Origin: Ureibacillus sp.
GTDB lineage: Bacteria > Bacillota > Bacilli > Bacillales_A > Planococcaceae
Length of the DNA: 64,000 nt
Assembly (NCBI GenBank): GCA_031178355.1
Contig: JAPSJC010000004.1
Span: 31,598 to 95,597 of the forward strand
Direction: 5' to 3'
Shown here: positions 1 to 9,342 of the stretch, piece by piece
Position numbering within the stretch: position 1 is the first letter of the stretch
How the letters are laid out: each line of letters begins with the position of its first letter
Made by a program: the position numbers and the translations under genes
Notes under the pieces: model-generated
Databases searched by the model: none
What the model saw: the letters and a program-made list of their open reading frames with translations, nothing else
What the model was told of the DNA's origin: nothing

Positions 1-416
1 TTGCAGAAGACGAAACCGAACAATCTGTTCGGAAATATCTGAATTTTGGCCATACATATGGACATGCAATTGAAGCAGCTGCAGGATATGGGGGAATTAG
101 TCACGGTGAAGCGGTCATGATCGGTACAGTTTATGCATTGCTATTAAGTAATCGATATGGATCGATTAGTCGTGATTTTATAAAACAATTTTTGAAGTTT
201 GCCTCTGACAATGGATATCCATTTGACCAAGTTTCTAAGTTTACATTTGAACAGCTAACACCATATTTAGTGAAAGATAAAAAGGTAGAATATGGAATTT
301 TAAATTTTGTTCTTCTAAAAGATATTGGCGAACCGTTTGTACAAGCAATTGAGCTATCTGAATGTAAAGTAATTGATCAACAATTTAGAGATTTGATAGA
401 GGAGGTATGCAAGTGA
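1..416 (+). CDS. aroB: 3-dehydroquinate synthase, C-terminal part (start outside window)
   Basis: This is the C-terminal ~138 residues of the second shikimate-pathway enzyme, which converts DAHP to 3-dehydroquinate using NAD and a metal ion. The reading frame is open from base 3. It shows the family block LNFGHTYGHAIEA followed by GGISHGEAVMIG, which holds metal-ligand histidines of the DHQ synthase family. The gene continues upstream of the window, so nothing can be said about its start. Its TGA stop at 414-416 overlaps the GTG start of aroH, so the two are translationally coupled. The order aroB-aroH matches the B. subtilis supraoperon. Confidence 0.95.
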   Translation, partial: AEDETEQSVRKYLNFGHTYGHAIEAAAGYGGISHGEAVMIGTVYALLLSNRYGSISRDFIKQFLKFASDNGYPFDQVSKFTFEQLTPYLVKDKKVEYGILNFVLLKDIGEPFVQAIELSECKVIDQQFRDLIEEVCK

Positions 417-775
417 TTCGAGGAATAAGAGGAGCTACAACAATTGAAGCAAATCTCCCTGAAATGATTTATAACGAAACATCAAATTTAGTACAAGAAA
501 TTGCAAAATCCAATAATATTCAACCAGAAGATATTGCTTCGGTTGTTATTTCAACAACTCCGGATATTAACACAGCATTCCCTGCAAAAGCAGTCCGTAC
601 ATTAGAGGGTTGGCAGTTTGTCCCGACAATGTGTATGCATGAGATGAATGTCCCGGGAGCATTACCTCTTTGTATACGTGTATTAATGCATGTAAATAGT
701 GATGTTCATCAAAAGGATATTAAACATGTTTATTTGAATGGTGCGACCGTATTAAGACCAGATTTGATTATATAA
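413..775 (+). CDS. aroH: Chorismate mutase, monofunctional AroH type
   Basis: It converts chorismate to prephenate for Phe/Tyr synthesis in the cytoplasm. The protein is ~120 residues, the usual length of the B. subtilis-type trimeric AroH class. It has IRGIRGATT at the N terminus, FPAKAVR in the middle and HVYLNGATVLRPDL near the end; the Arg residues in these blocks bind substrate in the family. Start choice: an ATG lies at 407, but the ribosome site AGGAGG ends only 1 base before it. The GTG at 413 is 7 bases from that site, gives the family-typical N terminus and overlaps the aroB stop as GTGA, so I prefer 413. In B. subtilis trpEDCFBA follow; here hisC follows instead. Confidence 0.95.
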   Translation: MIRGIRGATTIEANLPEMIYNETSNLVQEIAKSNNIQPEDIASVVISTTPDINTAFPAKAVRTLEGWQFVPTMCMHEMNVPGALPLCIRVLMHVNSDVHQKDIKHVYLNGATVLRPDLII

Positions 776-783
776 AACTGGTC

Positions 784-812
784 AATTGTTGTACTATATA
801 GTAACAATTTTC
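784..812 (+). terminator. Inverted repeat with U-rich tail between aroH and hisC
   Basis: AATTGTT at 784-790 pairs with AACAATT at 803-809, enclosing the self-complementary TACTATATAGT, and is followed by TTTTCTT. It could be a weak terminator after aroH or an mRNA processing structure. It sits at the point where B. subtilis carries the trp genes. The stem is AT-only apart from a few pairs, so termination would be inefficient. Confidence 0.35.
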
Positions 813-869
813 TTAGTCGTTATACTATGGAATTAATTCATGATTCGTCATTAAAGGAGCGTCTTTTAT

Positions 870-1961
870 ATGAAATGGAAACAACAAATTTATGGGATGA
901 AAGCTTATCAACCTGGAAAACCAATGGAGGAAGTACAAAGGGAGTTTGGCTTAGAAAAAATCGTAAAACTAGCCTCAAATGAAAATCCGTATGGTTTTTC
1001 TCCAAAAGTAAAAGCATTTTTAGAAAGTGATCGTACAAATCATGCAATCTATCCAGATGGGTATGCACAAAATTTGCGTACAACGATGGCAAATCACCTT
1101 GGTGTTAAAGAAACACAATTAATTTTCGGAAATGGGTCGGATGATATTATTGCCATCTTAACTCGTGCTTTATTATATCCAGGTGTAAATACAGTTATGG
1201 CTACTCCGTCATTTTCGCAGTATAGTCATAATGCTGAAATTGAAGGAGCAGAAGTTAGACAAGTTCCAACAAAGGAAGGCATACACGATTTGGACGGAAT
1301 GCTAAATGCAATTGATGAAAATACATCGATTGTTTGGGTATGTAATCCAAACAATCCAACAGGTACAATTGTGTCAGACGAAGAATTGAATGACTTCATT
1401 AAAAAAGTTCCATCTGAAGTGCTAATTGTGTTAGACGAAGCATACATCGAATATGTTAATGCACCAGAATTTAAAGATACTTTACATTATATCGAAGATT
1501 ATCCGAATGTTATCATTCTGCGTACGTTCTCAAAGGCTTATGGATTAGCTTCATTCCGAGTTGGCTATGGTGTTGCAAATGAAGAGATTATTGCAAAATT
1601 AGACCCAGTTCGTGCACCTTTCAACAATACTACTTTGAGTCAAAAAATTGCTGTAATTGCATTAGAAGATCAAGAATTTATTGAGCAATGTATTGAAAGA
1701 AATGAAGCAGGTAAAAAACAATTTGTAGAATTCTGTGAACAACATAATTTACATTATTATCCTTCTCAAACGAACTTCATATTATTTGAGGTAAAAGCTG
1801 ATAGTGATGTTGTATTCCAAGAGATGATGAAACGTGGTTTTATTATCCGTAGTGGAAATGCTTTAAGTTCACCTGGCTATATTCGTGTAACAATCGGCAC
1901 AGAAGAACAAAACGCTACATTTTTAAAATACTTAAAAGAAGTGTTAACTACATTAAGTTAA
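870..1961 (+). CDS. hisC: Histidinol-phosphate/aromatic aminotransferase
   Basis: This PLP enzyme transaminates histidinol phosphate and, in Bacillus, also the aromatic 2-oxo acids. It is 363 residues, close to the usual 350-365. The fold-type I aminotransferase blocks are visible: NENPYG near residue 38, FGNGSDD near 87, NPNNPTG near 159, LDEAYIEY near 188, and the PLP lysine K222 in RTFSKAYGLA. Arg230 in FRVGYG follows. The start has AAAGGAG about 10 bases upstream. It is co-directional with tyrA, 36 bases downstream, and its placement inside the aromatic operon supports a dual His/Tyr/Phe role. Confidence 0.95.
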   Translation: MKWKQQIYGMKAYQPGKPMEEVQREFGLEKIVKLASNENPYGFSPKVKAFLESDRTNHAIYPDGYAQNLRTTMANHLGVKETQLIFGNGSDDIIAILTRALLYPGVNTVMATPSFSQYSHNAEIEGAEVRQVPTKEGIHDLDGMLNAIDENTSIVWVCNPNNPTGTIVSDEELNDFIKKVPSEVLIVLDEAYIEYVNAPEFKDTLHYIEDYPNVIILRTFSKAYGLASFRVGYGVANEEIIAKLDPVRAPFNNTTLSQKIAVIALEDQEFIEQCIERNEAGKKQFVEFCEQHNLHYYPSQTNFILFEVKADSDVVFQEMMKRGFIIRSGNALSSPGYIRVTIGTEEQNATFLKYLKEVLTTLS

Positions 1962-1997
1962 GTTTCGTCATCTATTATTGAAACAAGGAGTTTTAGC

Positions 1998-3095
1998 ATG
2001 ACACGAAATGTTCTTGTCATAGGATTAGGTTTAATAGGGGGGTCAATCGCTTTATCTTGCCAAAAAGCCCCACAAACTAAAGTCTTTGGCTACGATATTC
2101 AAGAAAAAACAAGAGAATCTGCTGCAACCTTAAATATTGTTCATGAAGTGGTAGAGGATGTAAAGCATGCAGCCAGTATAGCAGATATCATTATTTTTGG
2201 TACACCTGTTAATGCGACAATCCATTGGATGGAAGAATTAAAACAATGGTCCTTAAAACCAGGTGTCGTAATTACAGACACTGGAAGTACAAAATCGTTA
2301 ATAATGGAAAAAGCATTAGAACTAAAGGCAAGAGGGATTACTTTTATCGGTGGTCATCCAATGGCCGGTTCTCATAAAAGTGGTGTAACTGCTGCGAGAC
2401 AATATTTGTTTGAAAATGCGTATTACATGCTAACGCCTTTTGATGATGAGGATGGAAATCAAATTATTAAGCTAGAGCAAATTCTAAAATTTACTCTAGC
2501 GAAAATTGTTAAAGTTGATGCACATGATCACGACCATATGACAGCGGTAGTTAGTCATTTTCCTCATATAATTGCAGCTTCTCTTGTCCATCAACTGAAT
2601 GGTGAAAAAGCAAAAAATCCAATGACTTCATTACTTGCTGCAGGTGGATTTAGAGATATTACTCGAATTGCATCTTCGAATCCATCTATTTGGAGAGACA
2701 TAACGCTTCAAAATCGGAACGAATTACTCGACCAACTAAATATATGGCAAGAAGAAATGGACCGTGTACGATCTATATTAATGAAGAATGACGATAAATT
2801 GATTGAAACTTATTTTGCTGAAGCAAAGAATGTAAGGGACGATTTGCCAACAACAACAGGAGCATTTTATACAACATATGATTTATATGTTGATATACCA
2901 GACTATCCTGGGGTTATTTCTGAAGTTACAGGGTATTTAGCTGAAGATCATATCAGTATTACCAATATTAGAATACTAGAGGCTAGAGAAGATATTTTCG
3001 GTATTTTAGTGATCAGTTTCCAAACGAGCGAAATCCGAGAAAAAGCTGTGTTATGCTTACAACAACGCACTAAATTTGAAATGTATATTGCATAA
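1998..3095 (+). CDS. tyrA: Prephenate dehydrogenase with C-terminal ACT domain
   Basis: It oxidatively decarboxylates prephenate to 4-hydroxyphenylpyruvate with NAD. The N-terminal Rossmann motif is VIGLGLIGGSIAL (residues ~6-18). GGHPMAGSHKSG near 125 and a helical dehydrogenase domain follow. The last ~75 residues (YVDIPDYPGVISEVTGYL) form an ACT domain, expected to bind tyrosine for feedback control as in B. subtilis TyrA. At 365 residues the length fits the ACT-bearing Gram-positive type. AAGGAG precedes the ATG by about 8 bases. It lies between hisC and aroA in one transcription unit. Confidence 0.95.
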   Translation: MTRNVLVIGLGLIGGSIALSCQKAPQTKVFGYDIQEKTRESAATLNIVHEVVEDVKHAASIADIIIFGTPVNATIHWMEELKQWSLKPGVVITDTGSTKSLIMEKALELKARGITFIGGHPMAGSHKSGVTAARQYLFENAYYMLTPFDDEDGNQIIKLEQILKFTLAKIVKVDAHDHDHMTAVVSHFPHIIAASLVHQLNGEKAKNPMTSLLAAGGFRDITRIASSNPSIWRDITLQNRNELLDQLNIWQEEMDRVRSILMKNDDKLIETYFAEAKNVRDDLPTTTGAFYTTYDLYVDIPDYPGVISEVTGYLAEDHISITNIRILEAREDIFGILVISFQTSEIREKAVLCLQQRTKFEMYIA

Positions 3096-3134
3096 TTAGA
3101 AGTCGTACTTAAAAGTTGAAAGGAGTTTTCTCCA

Positions 3135-4424
3135 ATGGCTCAATCTAAACTATTAGATTATCAAAATGTTTCATTAAAGGGTACCATACAAGTACCTGGC
3201 GATAAGTCAATCTCACATCGTTCCATTATGTTTGGAGCAATTGCAAAGGGTAAAACGACAGTAAGTGGTTTTTTACTTGGGGAAGATTGTTTAAGTACAA
3301 TTGAATGTTTTCGTAAATTAGGTGTGGAAATAGATGTCGACGGTACGAATGTGACAATTAATAGTACCGGGATAGACGCTTGGGAAGAACCAAAAGAAGT
3401 TCTCTATACTGGTAATTCTGGAACGACAACTCGATTGATGCTTGGCATACTCGCAGGTACAAATTTACATACAGTCATGACAGGTGATGCTTCAATTGGT
3501 AAACGTCCAATGCGCCGTGTTGCTGATCCGTTACGTCTAATGGGAGCCAATATCTCGGGTCGAGCAAATGGTCAATTCACACCGCTAGCTATCCAAGGTA
3601 CACAATTGAAGGCAATAGATTATTCAATGCCTGTTGCAAGTGCACAAGTGAAATCTGCCATTTTATTTGCAGGCATAAGAGCTGAAGGCACTACGACTGT
3701 TAGAGAAAACGAGGTTTCACGTGACCATACTGAAAGAATGTTAAAACAGTTCGGTGGAAAACTCACTGTCGAGAATGGTGTTATTACAATTGATGGTGGA
3801 CAACAATTAAATGGTACACATGTGGATGTTCCTGGCGATATTTCATCTGCTGCATTTTTCCTAGTTGCTGGAGCTATTGTTCCAAATAGCGAAATAACAT
3901 TGAAGAACGTTGGTGTTAACCCAACACGTTCTGGCATTTTGGAAGTGTTCGAGAAAATGGGTGCTAAAATGACTGTGGAAGTTGAAGATCAGCATGCTGC
4001 GGAACCAACTGCAACTATAAAGATTCGTACCTCTCAATTAGAGGCAACGACAATTGAAGGGGACATCATTCCTCGTTTAATTGATGAAATTCCAATTTTA
4101 GCTTTACTGGCTACACAAGCAAACGGTAAAACTGTTATCCGAAATGCAGAAGAACTGAAAGTTAAAGAGACTGACCGAATTGAAGCAGTCGTAACGGAAT
4201 TGAAAAAGCTTGGTGCGAATATTGAAGCAACAGATGATGGGATGATCATTGAAGGGCCAACAAAGTTACATGGTGCACATTTGAACTCTTATGGCGATCA
4301 TCGTATTGGAATGATGGCAGCAGTTGCAGCACTTATAACGGATTCTTCAATTGAATTAGACGATGCAGAATGTATTGCTGTTTCATATCCTACTTTCTTT
4401 AATGATGTGAGTGAACTCATTTGA
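3135..4424 (+). CDS. aroA: 3-phosphoshikimate 1-carboxyvinyltransferase (EPSP synthase)
   Basis: It transfers enolpyruvyl from PEP to shikimate 3-phosphate, the sixth shikimate-pathway step. The 429 residues contain GDKSISHR (catalytic Lys and substrate-binding residues) near 23, GNSGTTTRL near 94, GKRPMRR near 121, and the C-terminal block EIPILA with KVKETDRI near 343. This is the B. subtilis gene called aroE. AAAGGAG lies 8-9 bases before the ATG. A strong hairpin at 4435-4467 ends the aromatic operon. Confidence 0.96.
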   Translation: MAQSKLLDYQNVSLKGTIQVPGDKSISHRSIMFGAIAKGKTTVSGFLLGEDCLSTIECFRKLGVEIDVDGTNVTINSTGIDAWEEPKEVLYTGNSGTTTRLMLGILAGTNLHTVMTGDASIGKRPMRRVADPLRLMGANISGRANGQFTPLAIQGTQLKAIDYSMPVASAQVKSAILFAGIRAEGTTTVRENEVSRDHTERMLKQFGGKLTVENGVITIDGGQQLNGTHVDVPGDISSAAFFLVAGAIVPNSEITLKNVGVNPTRSGILEVFEKMGAKMTVEVEDQHAAEPTATIKIRTSQLEATTIEGDIIPRLIDEIPILALLATQANGKTVIRNAEELKVKETDRIEAVVTELKKLGANIEATDDGMIIEGPTKLHGAHLNSYGDHRIGMMAAVAALITDSSIELDDAECIAVSYPTFFNDVSELI

Positions 4425-4434
4425 AAAGGTTTAG

Positions 4435-4467
4435 AAAAAACTCTCCGATGAATTAGGAGAGTTTTTT
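4435..4467 (+). terminator. Terminator of the aromatic operon
   Basis: AAAAAACTCTCC pairs with GGAGAGTTTTTT across a 9-base loop, directly after the aroA stop. It has the form of an intrinsic terminator. Confidence 0.85.
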
Positions 4468-4522
4468 CTTGTATTGTTTAGTTAATCTCATGTAGCATTA
4501 TGTTGATAATATATGAGATTAG

Positions 4523-5788
4523 GTGAATACATTGACAAACCATATGAACGAAATGATTGAAGCCATTCAAAATGGTGATTTAAAAAAGATGGATACTTTT
4601 ATTGATAATTTTTTGTTGAACGAATCCCCAGAACAGCAATATGAAATTGCGGAATTATTTATGCAATACGGATATTTGAACGAAGCAAATAGAGTACTAG
4701 AACATTTACAATTCTTGTTCCCTGAAGAAGCTCAAATCTTAATAGATAAGGCAGCAGTATTAATTGAGTTAGGTGAAGAAGATGAAGCATTAGAATTATT
4801 AATGTCCATCCAACCAGAAGCTCCAGAATATGCGCAAAGTTTATTGATTTTAGCAGATTATTATCAAATGCAAGGTCTATATGAGGTAGCGGAAAAAAGG
4901 ATAAATGAAGCAATTGAACTATTGCCGAATGAAGCGCTGTTACAATTTGCTAAAGCCGAATTATTATTTGAAACGGGTCGATTTACTGAAGCAGCTCGAA
5001 TTTATGAAGAACTTCATGAAATTGACAAATCAATTGCAGGTGTATTATTGGCTGAAAGACTTGCAGAGGTTTATCGTTCAGGTGGAGCGTATGAAACTGC
5101 ATTAGACTTTTATATGGAAGCGTTAGAAGAAAAGGTCACACCTGATTTACTGTTTGGGTCAGGATATGCAGCTTTTCAATCTGAAAAATATGAATTAGCA
5201 ACTAAACAGCTTGAAGACTTGAAGGAATTAGACCCTGATTATTTTAGTGCTTATTTATTATTAGCTGAAAGTTATGCGATGATAGATGATAACAAAAGAG
5301 CATACGCTGTTATTAAAGAAGGTATTAAACGAGACGAATATGAAAAAACATTTTACCTTTTTGCTGGGAAAATTGCTGTTAAAAATGGTTTAGCGAATGA
5401 AGCGGTCCAATATTTAATGCAAGCAATTGCACTTGATCCAGAATACATTGAAGCGATTATTGTCATAATGTCGATCTATGCTCAAGAGGATAGAATGTCA
5501 GAAATAATTGATTTATATGAAGAAATGGAGCGTAACCATTTTAGTTTTAGTTCAATTTTACCATTTGTAGCAGATGCTTACGTTAAAGATGAACAGTATG
5601 AACGTGCATACGAAATTTACAAAGTAGCATATAATGAATTTAAAGAAGACGCGTCGTTTTTAGAAAAATACTGTTATTTCTTGATAGAAGAAGGGAAAAG
5701 ACAAGAAGCGCGTGAAGTAGTAAACCAATTGATTGCCCTTGAGCCGTTTGCAGAACAGTGGGTTGATTTGCTCGATAGTCTTGATTAA
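4523..5788 (+). CDS. ypiA: TPR-repeat protein YpiA
   Basis: This is a soluble protein of ~421 residues made almost wholly of tetratricopeptide helices (for example the blocks beginning [31 protein letters not shown] and [15 protein letters not shown]). It has no signal peptide or membrane segment, so it is cytoplasmic. It corresponds by position and size to B. subtilis YpiA, encoded just before ypiB. Work in Listeria/Bacillus links the YpiB family to MurA turnover; a shared role for YpiA is inference from the gene pair. The start is uncertain: GTG at 4523, TTG at 4532 (AGGTG 6 bases upstream) and ATG at 4544 are in frame. The stop is 14 bases before ypiB. Confidence 0.85.
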   Translation: MNTLTNHMNEMIEAIQNGDLKKMDTFIDNFLLNESPEQQYEIAELFMQYGYLNEANRVLEHLQFLFPEEAQILIDKAAVLIELGEEDEALELLMSIQPEAPEYAQSLLILADYYQMQGLYEVAEKRINEAIELLPNEALLQFAKAELLFETGRFTEAARIYEELHEIDKSIAGVLLAERLAEVYRSGGAYETALDFYMEALEEKVTPDLLFGSGYAAFQSEKYELATKQLEDLKELDPDYFSAYLLLAESYAMIDDNKRAYAVIKEGIKRDEYEKTFYLFAGKIAVKNGLANEAVQYLMQAIALDPEYIEAIIVIMSIYAQEDRMSEIIDLYEEMERNHFSFSSILPFVADAYVKDEQYERAYEIYKVAYNEFKEDASFLEKYCYFLIEEGKRQEAREVVNQLIALEPFAEQWVDLLDSLD

Positions 5789-5802
5789 AGGAGGGAAAGC
5801 TA

Positions 5803-6360
5803 ATGACTTCTTCCGTTCCGCTCGTTGATAAAAAAGCTTTTGTTCGGTGGTTTTTAAAAAACTTTCAGTTAAAGCGAAGAGAATGCGTTTGGATTTTGAA
5901 TTATTTATTAAGTAATGATAATTTACTAGAAAATATTCATTTTGTTGAGGAGGCTCATTATTGCCCCCGAGCTATCGTAATGTCTAGTGTTGATTCAAAT
6001 GGAGTTCCATTTCGTTTTTATAAAGGAAATATTATGACAAGTGATGCGGAAAAATCTTTTCATGACCTTCGCTTACATCCAAATGAAAGTATGTATATTC
6101 AATTGAATTTTCCTAATATACCTCCAAGTGGGCAATATTTAGCAGTTTTGGAAGAAAATCCTTATATGCCTAAATATCTTCATATTAGTGAAAAAGACAG
6201 AGTGATAGCTGAAGAGTTATTAAATAGTAGCATGTTGGCATTCCAAGAAGAAAAATTATTGAAAGAAATTGATGATGCACTAGATGAGGGCGATAAAGAA
6301 AAGTTTTATGAACTATCTAATCTACTGCAAGCATTAAAACAAACATCAAACAATAGTTAA
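5803..6360 (+). CDS. ypiB: UPF0302/IDEAL-domain protein YpiB (ReoY family)
   Basis: The 185-residue protein carries the UPF0302 core ([15 protein letters not shown] near residue 24, [16 protein letters not shown] near 46, [21 protein letters not shown] near 68). A C-terminal IDEAL-type motif follows ([21 protein letters not shown]). Its Listeria homologue ReoY helps deliver MurA to the ClpCP protease and so tunes peptidoglycan precursor synthesis. That function is from the family, not visible here. AAAGGAGG lies 7-8 bases before the ATG, and it follows ypiA by 14 bases, so they are one operon. A hairpin at 6368-6395 closes the unit. Confidence 0.92.
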   Translation: MTSSVPLVDKKAFVRWFLKNFQLKRRECVWILNYLLSNDNLLENIHFVEEAHYCPRAIVMSSVDSNGVPFRFYKGNIMTSDAEKSFHDLRLHPNESMYIQLNFPNIPPSGQYLAVLEENPYMPKYLHISEKDRVIAEELLNSSMLAFQEEKLLKEIDDALDEGDKEKFYELSNLLQALKQTSNNS

Positions 6361-6367
6361 GAATTAT

Positions 6368-6395
6368 AAAACAGTAGAGGTCACTCTACTGTTTT
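6368..6395 (+). terminator. Terminator after ypiB
   Basis: AAAACAGTAGAG pairs with CTCTACTGTTTT around a short GTCA-type loop, right after the ypiB stop. The U tract is short but the stem is perfect. Confidence 0.75.
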
Positions 6396-6524
6396 ATGTT
6401 AGGGAGTCCATGCTCAATATTTCACAAAAAGTTCGTGTTATTTTAAAATATTTCAATTAAAATAGGTTTGATAATATCAGTAGTGTCCGATACTACTCAT
6501 GATTGTCCAAATGGAGGTAAGTCT

Positions 6525-6974
6525 ATGTTTTTTAATGTAAAGGATGTATCACAGTTTCAATCTCAAAAAGACTTTATAGATACGGTAATTATTCCATTAG
6601 TTTCAGTAAATCTTAATGATACGATGATTAAACAATCAAGTTCTGCTACAGAATATTTAATGTCGTTAACAGCTTTTATTGAGCAACAGTTTAAGGGGCG
6701 TTTAATGTTAATGCCACCTTTTACGTATCTTGAACAGTTAAAAGAGACTATTTCTCTTATTTCAATAAAGGAAGAATTTCAAGTTGCAGGATTTAAGCAT
6801 GTTATGTTTATTACTTGTGATCATAGTTGGACAAGCTTTAATCATGATGTTGATGTCATATGGTTACCTTCTATTCCATTAGAATCAATGGATAAATCAG
6901 TGAAGATGACGATTCTAGAAGATCAACTAAAACAGGTTATCCCTGTGCTATCTTCCAAATGGTCTCAAAGTTAG
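6525..6974 (+). CDS. ypiF: DUF2487 protein YpiF
   Basis: This protein of about 149 residues matches B. subtilis YpiF by position (just before qcrA), by its N-terminal motif MFFNVKDVSQFQSQKDFIDT and by its ending LKQVIPVLSSKW. The function is unknown. An ORF is open from 6468, but the ATG at 6525 has GGAGG at 6513-6517 with a 7-base gap and gives the family N terminus, so I place the start there. The qcr promoter lies between its stop and qcrA, so it can be expressed separately from the bc complex. Confidence 0.85.
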   Translation: MFFNVKDVSQFQSQKDFIDTVIIPLVSVNLNDTMIKQSSSATEYLMSLTAFIEQQFKGRLMLMPPFTYLEQLKETISLISIKEEFQVAGFKHVMFITCDHSWTSFNHDVDVIWLPSIPLESMDKSVKMTILEDQLKQVIPVLSSKWSQS

Positions 6975-7027
6975 TAATTTGTTTCATTAAATGTTCACAA
7001 GTTTTCCATTTCAAAGAGAAAGCAATA

Positions 7028-7056
7028 TTGACCAACCTATTTTATTGATATATCAT
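7028..7056 (+). promoter_or_regulatory. Sigma-A-type promoter of qcrABC
   Basis: TTGACC (7028-7033) and TATCAT (7051-7056) are separated by exactly 17 bases, about 75 bases upstream of qcrA. No other promoter-like match as good is visible in this gap. Confidence 0.65.
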
Positions 7057-7129
7057 AGATATGTCCTAGTTTTATTATTTGTAAAAGTATGTCCGTTGGA
7101 CTGACCTTTTAGTTAGAGGGGGGAAAAGG

Positions 7130-7633
7130 ATGAGTAACAATCGAGTTTCAAGACGTCAGTTTCTAAATTACACTTTAACAGGTGTTGGAGGATTTATGGC
7201 GGCTGGTATGTTAATGCCAATGGTGCGTTTTGCAATTGATCCGGCTTTACAAGTTAAAGCAGAGGGTGATTTTATACAAACTAGCCAAAAAGTTGCAGAT
7301 ATTACTGAAGAGCCAATTAAAGTAGACTTTACTTTCGAACAAGTTGACGCTTGGTACAAATCTGATGTTACAGAAGCAGCATGGGTTTATAAAAGTGGAG
7401 ACACTATTGTTGCCCTTTCACCAGTATGTAAACACTTAGGTTGTACAGTTAACTGGGCAGGTAGCCCTGATCACCCAGATCAATTCTTCTGTGCTTGCCA
7501 TGCTGGACGTTATGAAAAAACAGGGAAAAACATTCCTGGTACACCACCATTAGGTGCTTTGGATGAGTACGAAGTGTCAGAAAAAGATGGTTTTTTAATG
7601 CTTGGGAAAAAGGTACCAAATACTACAGTTTAA
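7130..7633 (+). CDS. qcrA: Menaquinol:cytochrome c reductase, Rieske iron-sulfur subunit
   Basis: This is the electron-accepting [2Fe-2S] subunit of the bc complex that passes electrons from menaquinol to cytochrome c. The N terminus has a twin-arginine signal anchor, SRRQF at residues 7-11, then a hydrophobic segment to ~36. The Rieske ligands are C100 and H102 in CKHLGC, and C121 and H124 in CACH; C105 and C123 form the family disulfide. The protein is 167 residues, the usual length. AGAGGGGGGAAAAGG precedes the ATG. It is followed 20 bases later by qcrB. Confidence 0.97.
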   Translation: MSNNRVSRRQFLNYTLTGVGGFMAAGMLMPMVRFAIDPALQVKAEGDFIQTSQKVADITEEPIKVDFTFEQVDAWYKSDVTEAAWVYKSGDTIVALSPVCKHLGCTVNWAGSPDHPDQFFCACHAGRYEKTGKNIPGTPPLGALDEYEVSEKDGFLMLGKKVPNTTV

Positions 7634-7653
7634 TAGTTAGGGGGTAGACAATT

Positions 7654-8328
7654 GTGCTAAACAAAATTTATGATTGGGTCGATGAGCGCTTAGATATTAC
7701 ACCAATTTGGCGTGATATTGCCGACCATGAAGTGCCAGAGCACGTTAACCCTGCACATCACTTTTCTGCATTCGTTTACTGTTTCGGCGGATTAACATTC
7801 TTTGTTACAGTTATTCAGATTTTATCCGGTATGTTTTTAACTATGTATTACGTGCCAGACGTAGAGAATGCATGGAAATCAGTTTATTATTTACAAAACG
7901 AAGTTGCTTTCGGTGAAATCGTTCGTGGTATGCACCACTGGGGAGCTTCATTAGTTATCGTAATGATGTTCTTACATACGCTTCGTGTATTCTTCACAGG
8001 TTCATATAAGAAACCTCGTGAGTTAAACTGGATTGTGGGCGTTTTAATTTTCTGTGTAATGTTAGGCTTAGGGTTCACAGGATATTTACTTCCTTGGGAC
8101 ATGAAAGCGTTGTTTGCAACGAAAGTAGGTATTGAGATTGCTGCATCTGTACCGTTTATAGGGGAATTAATTAAAATCCTATTAGCAGGTGATGCTGAAA
8201 TTATCGGTGCACAAACGTTAACTCGTTTCTTTGCAATTCACGTATTCTTCTTACCTGCTGCCTTATTTGCATTACTAGCAGCACACTTTATCATGATTCG
8301 TAGACAAGGTATTTCTGGACCTCTATGA
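7654..8328 (+). CDS. qcrB: Menaquinol:cytochrome c reductase, cytochrome b subunit
   Basis: This is the b6-type, four-helix cytochrome b of the bc complex (224 residues). Heme histidines are visible in GMHHWGASLVIVMMFLHTLR and IHVFFLPAALFALLAAHF. Cys43 in FVYCFGG is the residue that binds the extra c-type heme in b6f-like and Bacillus complexes. LLPWDMKALFAT is the quinol-site region. GTG start at 7654 with GGGGG upstream. It is the central gene of the qcrABC operon and acts in the cytoplasmic membrane. Confidence 0.97.
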   Translation: MLNKIYDWVDERLDITPIWRDIADHEVPEHVNPAHHFSAFVYCFGGLTFFVTVIQILSGMFLTMYYVPDVENAWKSVYYLQNEVAFGEIVRGMHHWGASLVIVMMFLHTLRVFFTGSYKKPRELNWIVGVLIFCVMLGLGFTGYLLPWDMKALFATKVGIEIAASVPFIGELIKILLAGDAEIIGAQTLTRFFAIHVFFLPAALFALLAAHFIMIRRQGISGPL

Positions 8329-8370
8329 TTCAAACAATGTCTTTTATGATTTTCTAAAGGAGGGGACACT

Positions 8371-9165
8371 ATGCAACGCGGAAAAGGGATGAAGTTCGTT
8401 GGGGATTCACGTGTTACGTTAAATAACCGTATGGTGAATCAACCAAAAGATTATTCCGAGTATCCTGGTAAAACAGAAGCATTCTGGCCAGATTTCTTAT
8501 TAAAAGAATGGATGGTAGGAGCTGTTTTCTTAATCGGGTATCTGTTGTTAACTGTTGCGCATCCATCACCACTTGAGGCTCCGGCGGATCCAACAAATGC
8601 TTCATATATACCATTACCTGACTGGTACTTCTTATTCTTGTACCAATTATTAAAATACACTTATGCTTCAGGTCCTTATAATGTTATCGGTGCAATTGTT
8701 GTACCAGGTCTAGCGGTCGGTGCATTAATGCTAATGCCGTTCTTAGATCAAGGACCAGAGCGTCGTCCATCAAAACGACCAATTCCAACTTTACTTATGA
8801 TTTTAGCAATAGCTGGAATGTTCTATTTAACTTGGGAATCTGTAGTAAATCATGACTGGGAAGCTGCAAAAGCACAAGGTGCTATTACAGATAAGCACTT
8901 AGGTTTACTTCCTAATGTTGAAGTTGATGAAACTGCACCAGGTTATGAAATTTATCAAGCCCAAGCTTCATGTATTGGTTGTCACGCGGCTGACTTCACT
9001 GGAGCTGGAGGACCAATGTTACTAGGAAACGAACTAACTGCTGAAGAAGCTGCAGAAGTTATTAAAAACGGACGTGGCGGAATGCCAGCAGGTGCTTTCC
9101 AAGGTACTGATGAAGAACTTCAACAATTAGCTGAGTTCATCGCAAGTTTAAAAGAAGCTGAATAA
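8371..9165 (+). CDS. qcrC: Menaquinol:cytochrome c reductase, subunit IV/cytochrome c fusion
   Basis: The 264-residue fusion is typical of Bacillus. The N-terminal part resembles b6f subunit IV, with the PDWYFLFLYQLL quinol-site motif (PEWY equivalent) near residue 83 and three membrane helices. The C-terminal cytochrome c domain has heme attachment C201-x2-C204-H205 and an axial Met in GGMPAGAF. AAAGGAGGGG precedes the ATG. It receives electrons from the Rieske centre and passes them to cytochrome c or oxidase. A terminator follows at 9181-9208. Confidence 0.97.
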   Translation: MQRGKGMKFVGDSRVTLNNRMVNQPKDYSEYPGKTEAFWPDFLLKEWMVGAVFLIGYLLLTVAHPSPLEAPADPTNASYIPLPDWYFLFLYQLLKYTYASGPYNVIGAIVVPGLAVGALMLMPFLDQGPERRPSKRPIPTLLMILAIAGMFYLTWESVVNHDWEAAKAQGAITDKHLGLLPNVEVDETAPGYEIYQAQASCIGCHAADFTGAGGPMLLGNELTAEEAAEVIKNGRGGMPAGAFQGTDEELQQLAEFIASLKEAE

Positions 9166-9178
9166 TAAATTTCTTTTA

Positions 9179-9216
9179 ATAAAGAGAGTCGGGAAACTGA
9201 CTCTCTTTCATTTTAA
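9179..9216 (+). terminator. Terminator of qcrABC
   Basis: AAAGAGAGTC at 9181-9190 pairs perfectly with GACTCTCTTT at 9199-9208, and a U-rich run follows. Confidence 0.85.
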
Positions 9217-9342
9217 TTAATTTGTGGGCAATTCATTACTAAATTGATTTATTCTTTTGTAGAATATTGAATACATAAAAATCTTTACTATACATATATT
9301 CATGATTTTATTATTTATGACATAAAATAAAGGAGAAAATTT

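Noticed and set aside
1..416. Truncated or broken aroB
   Set aside because: The frame is open to the left edge; the missing N terminus is due only to the window boundary.
3620..3937. 105-residue antisense ORF in aroA
   Set aside because: It is antisense to a conserved enzyme, has atypical composition and no ribosome site.
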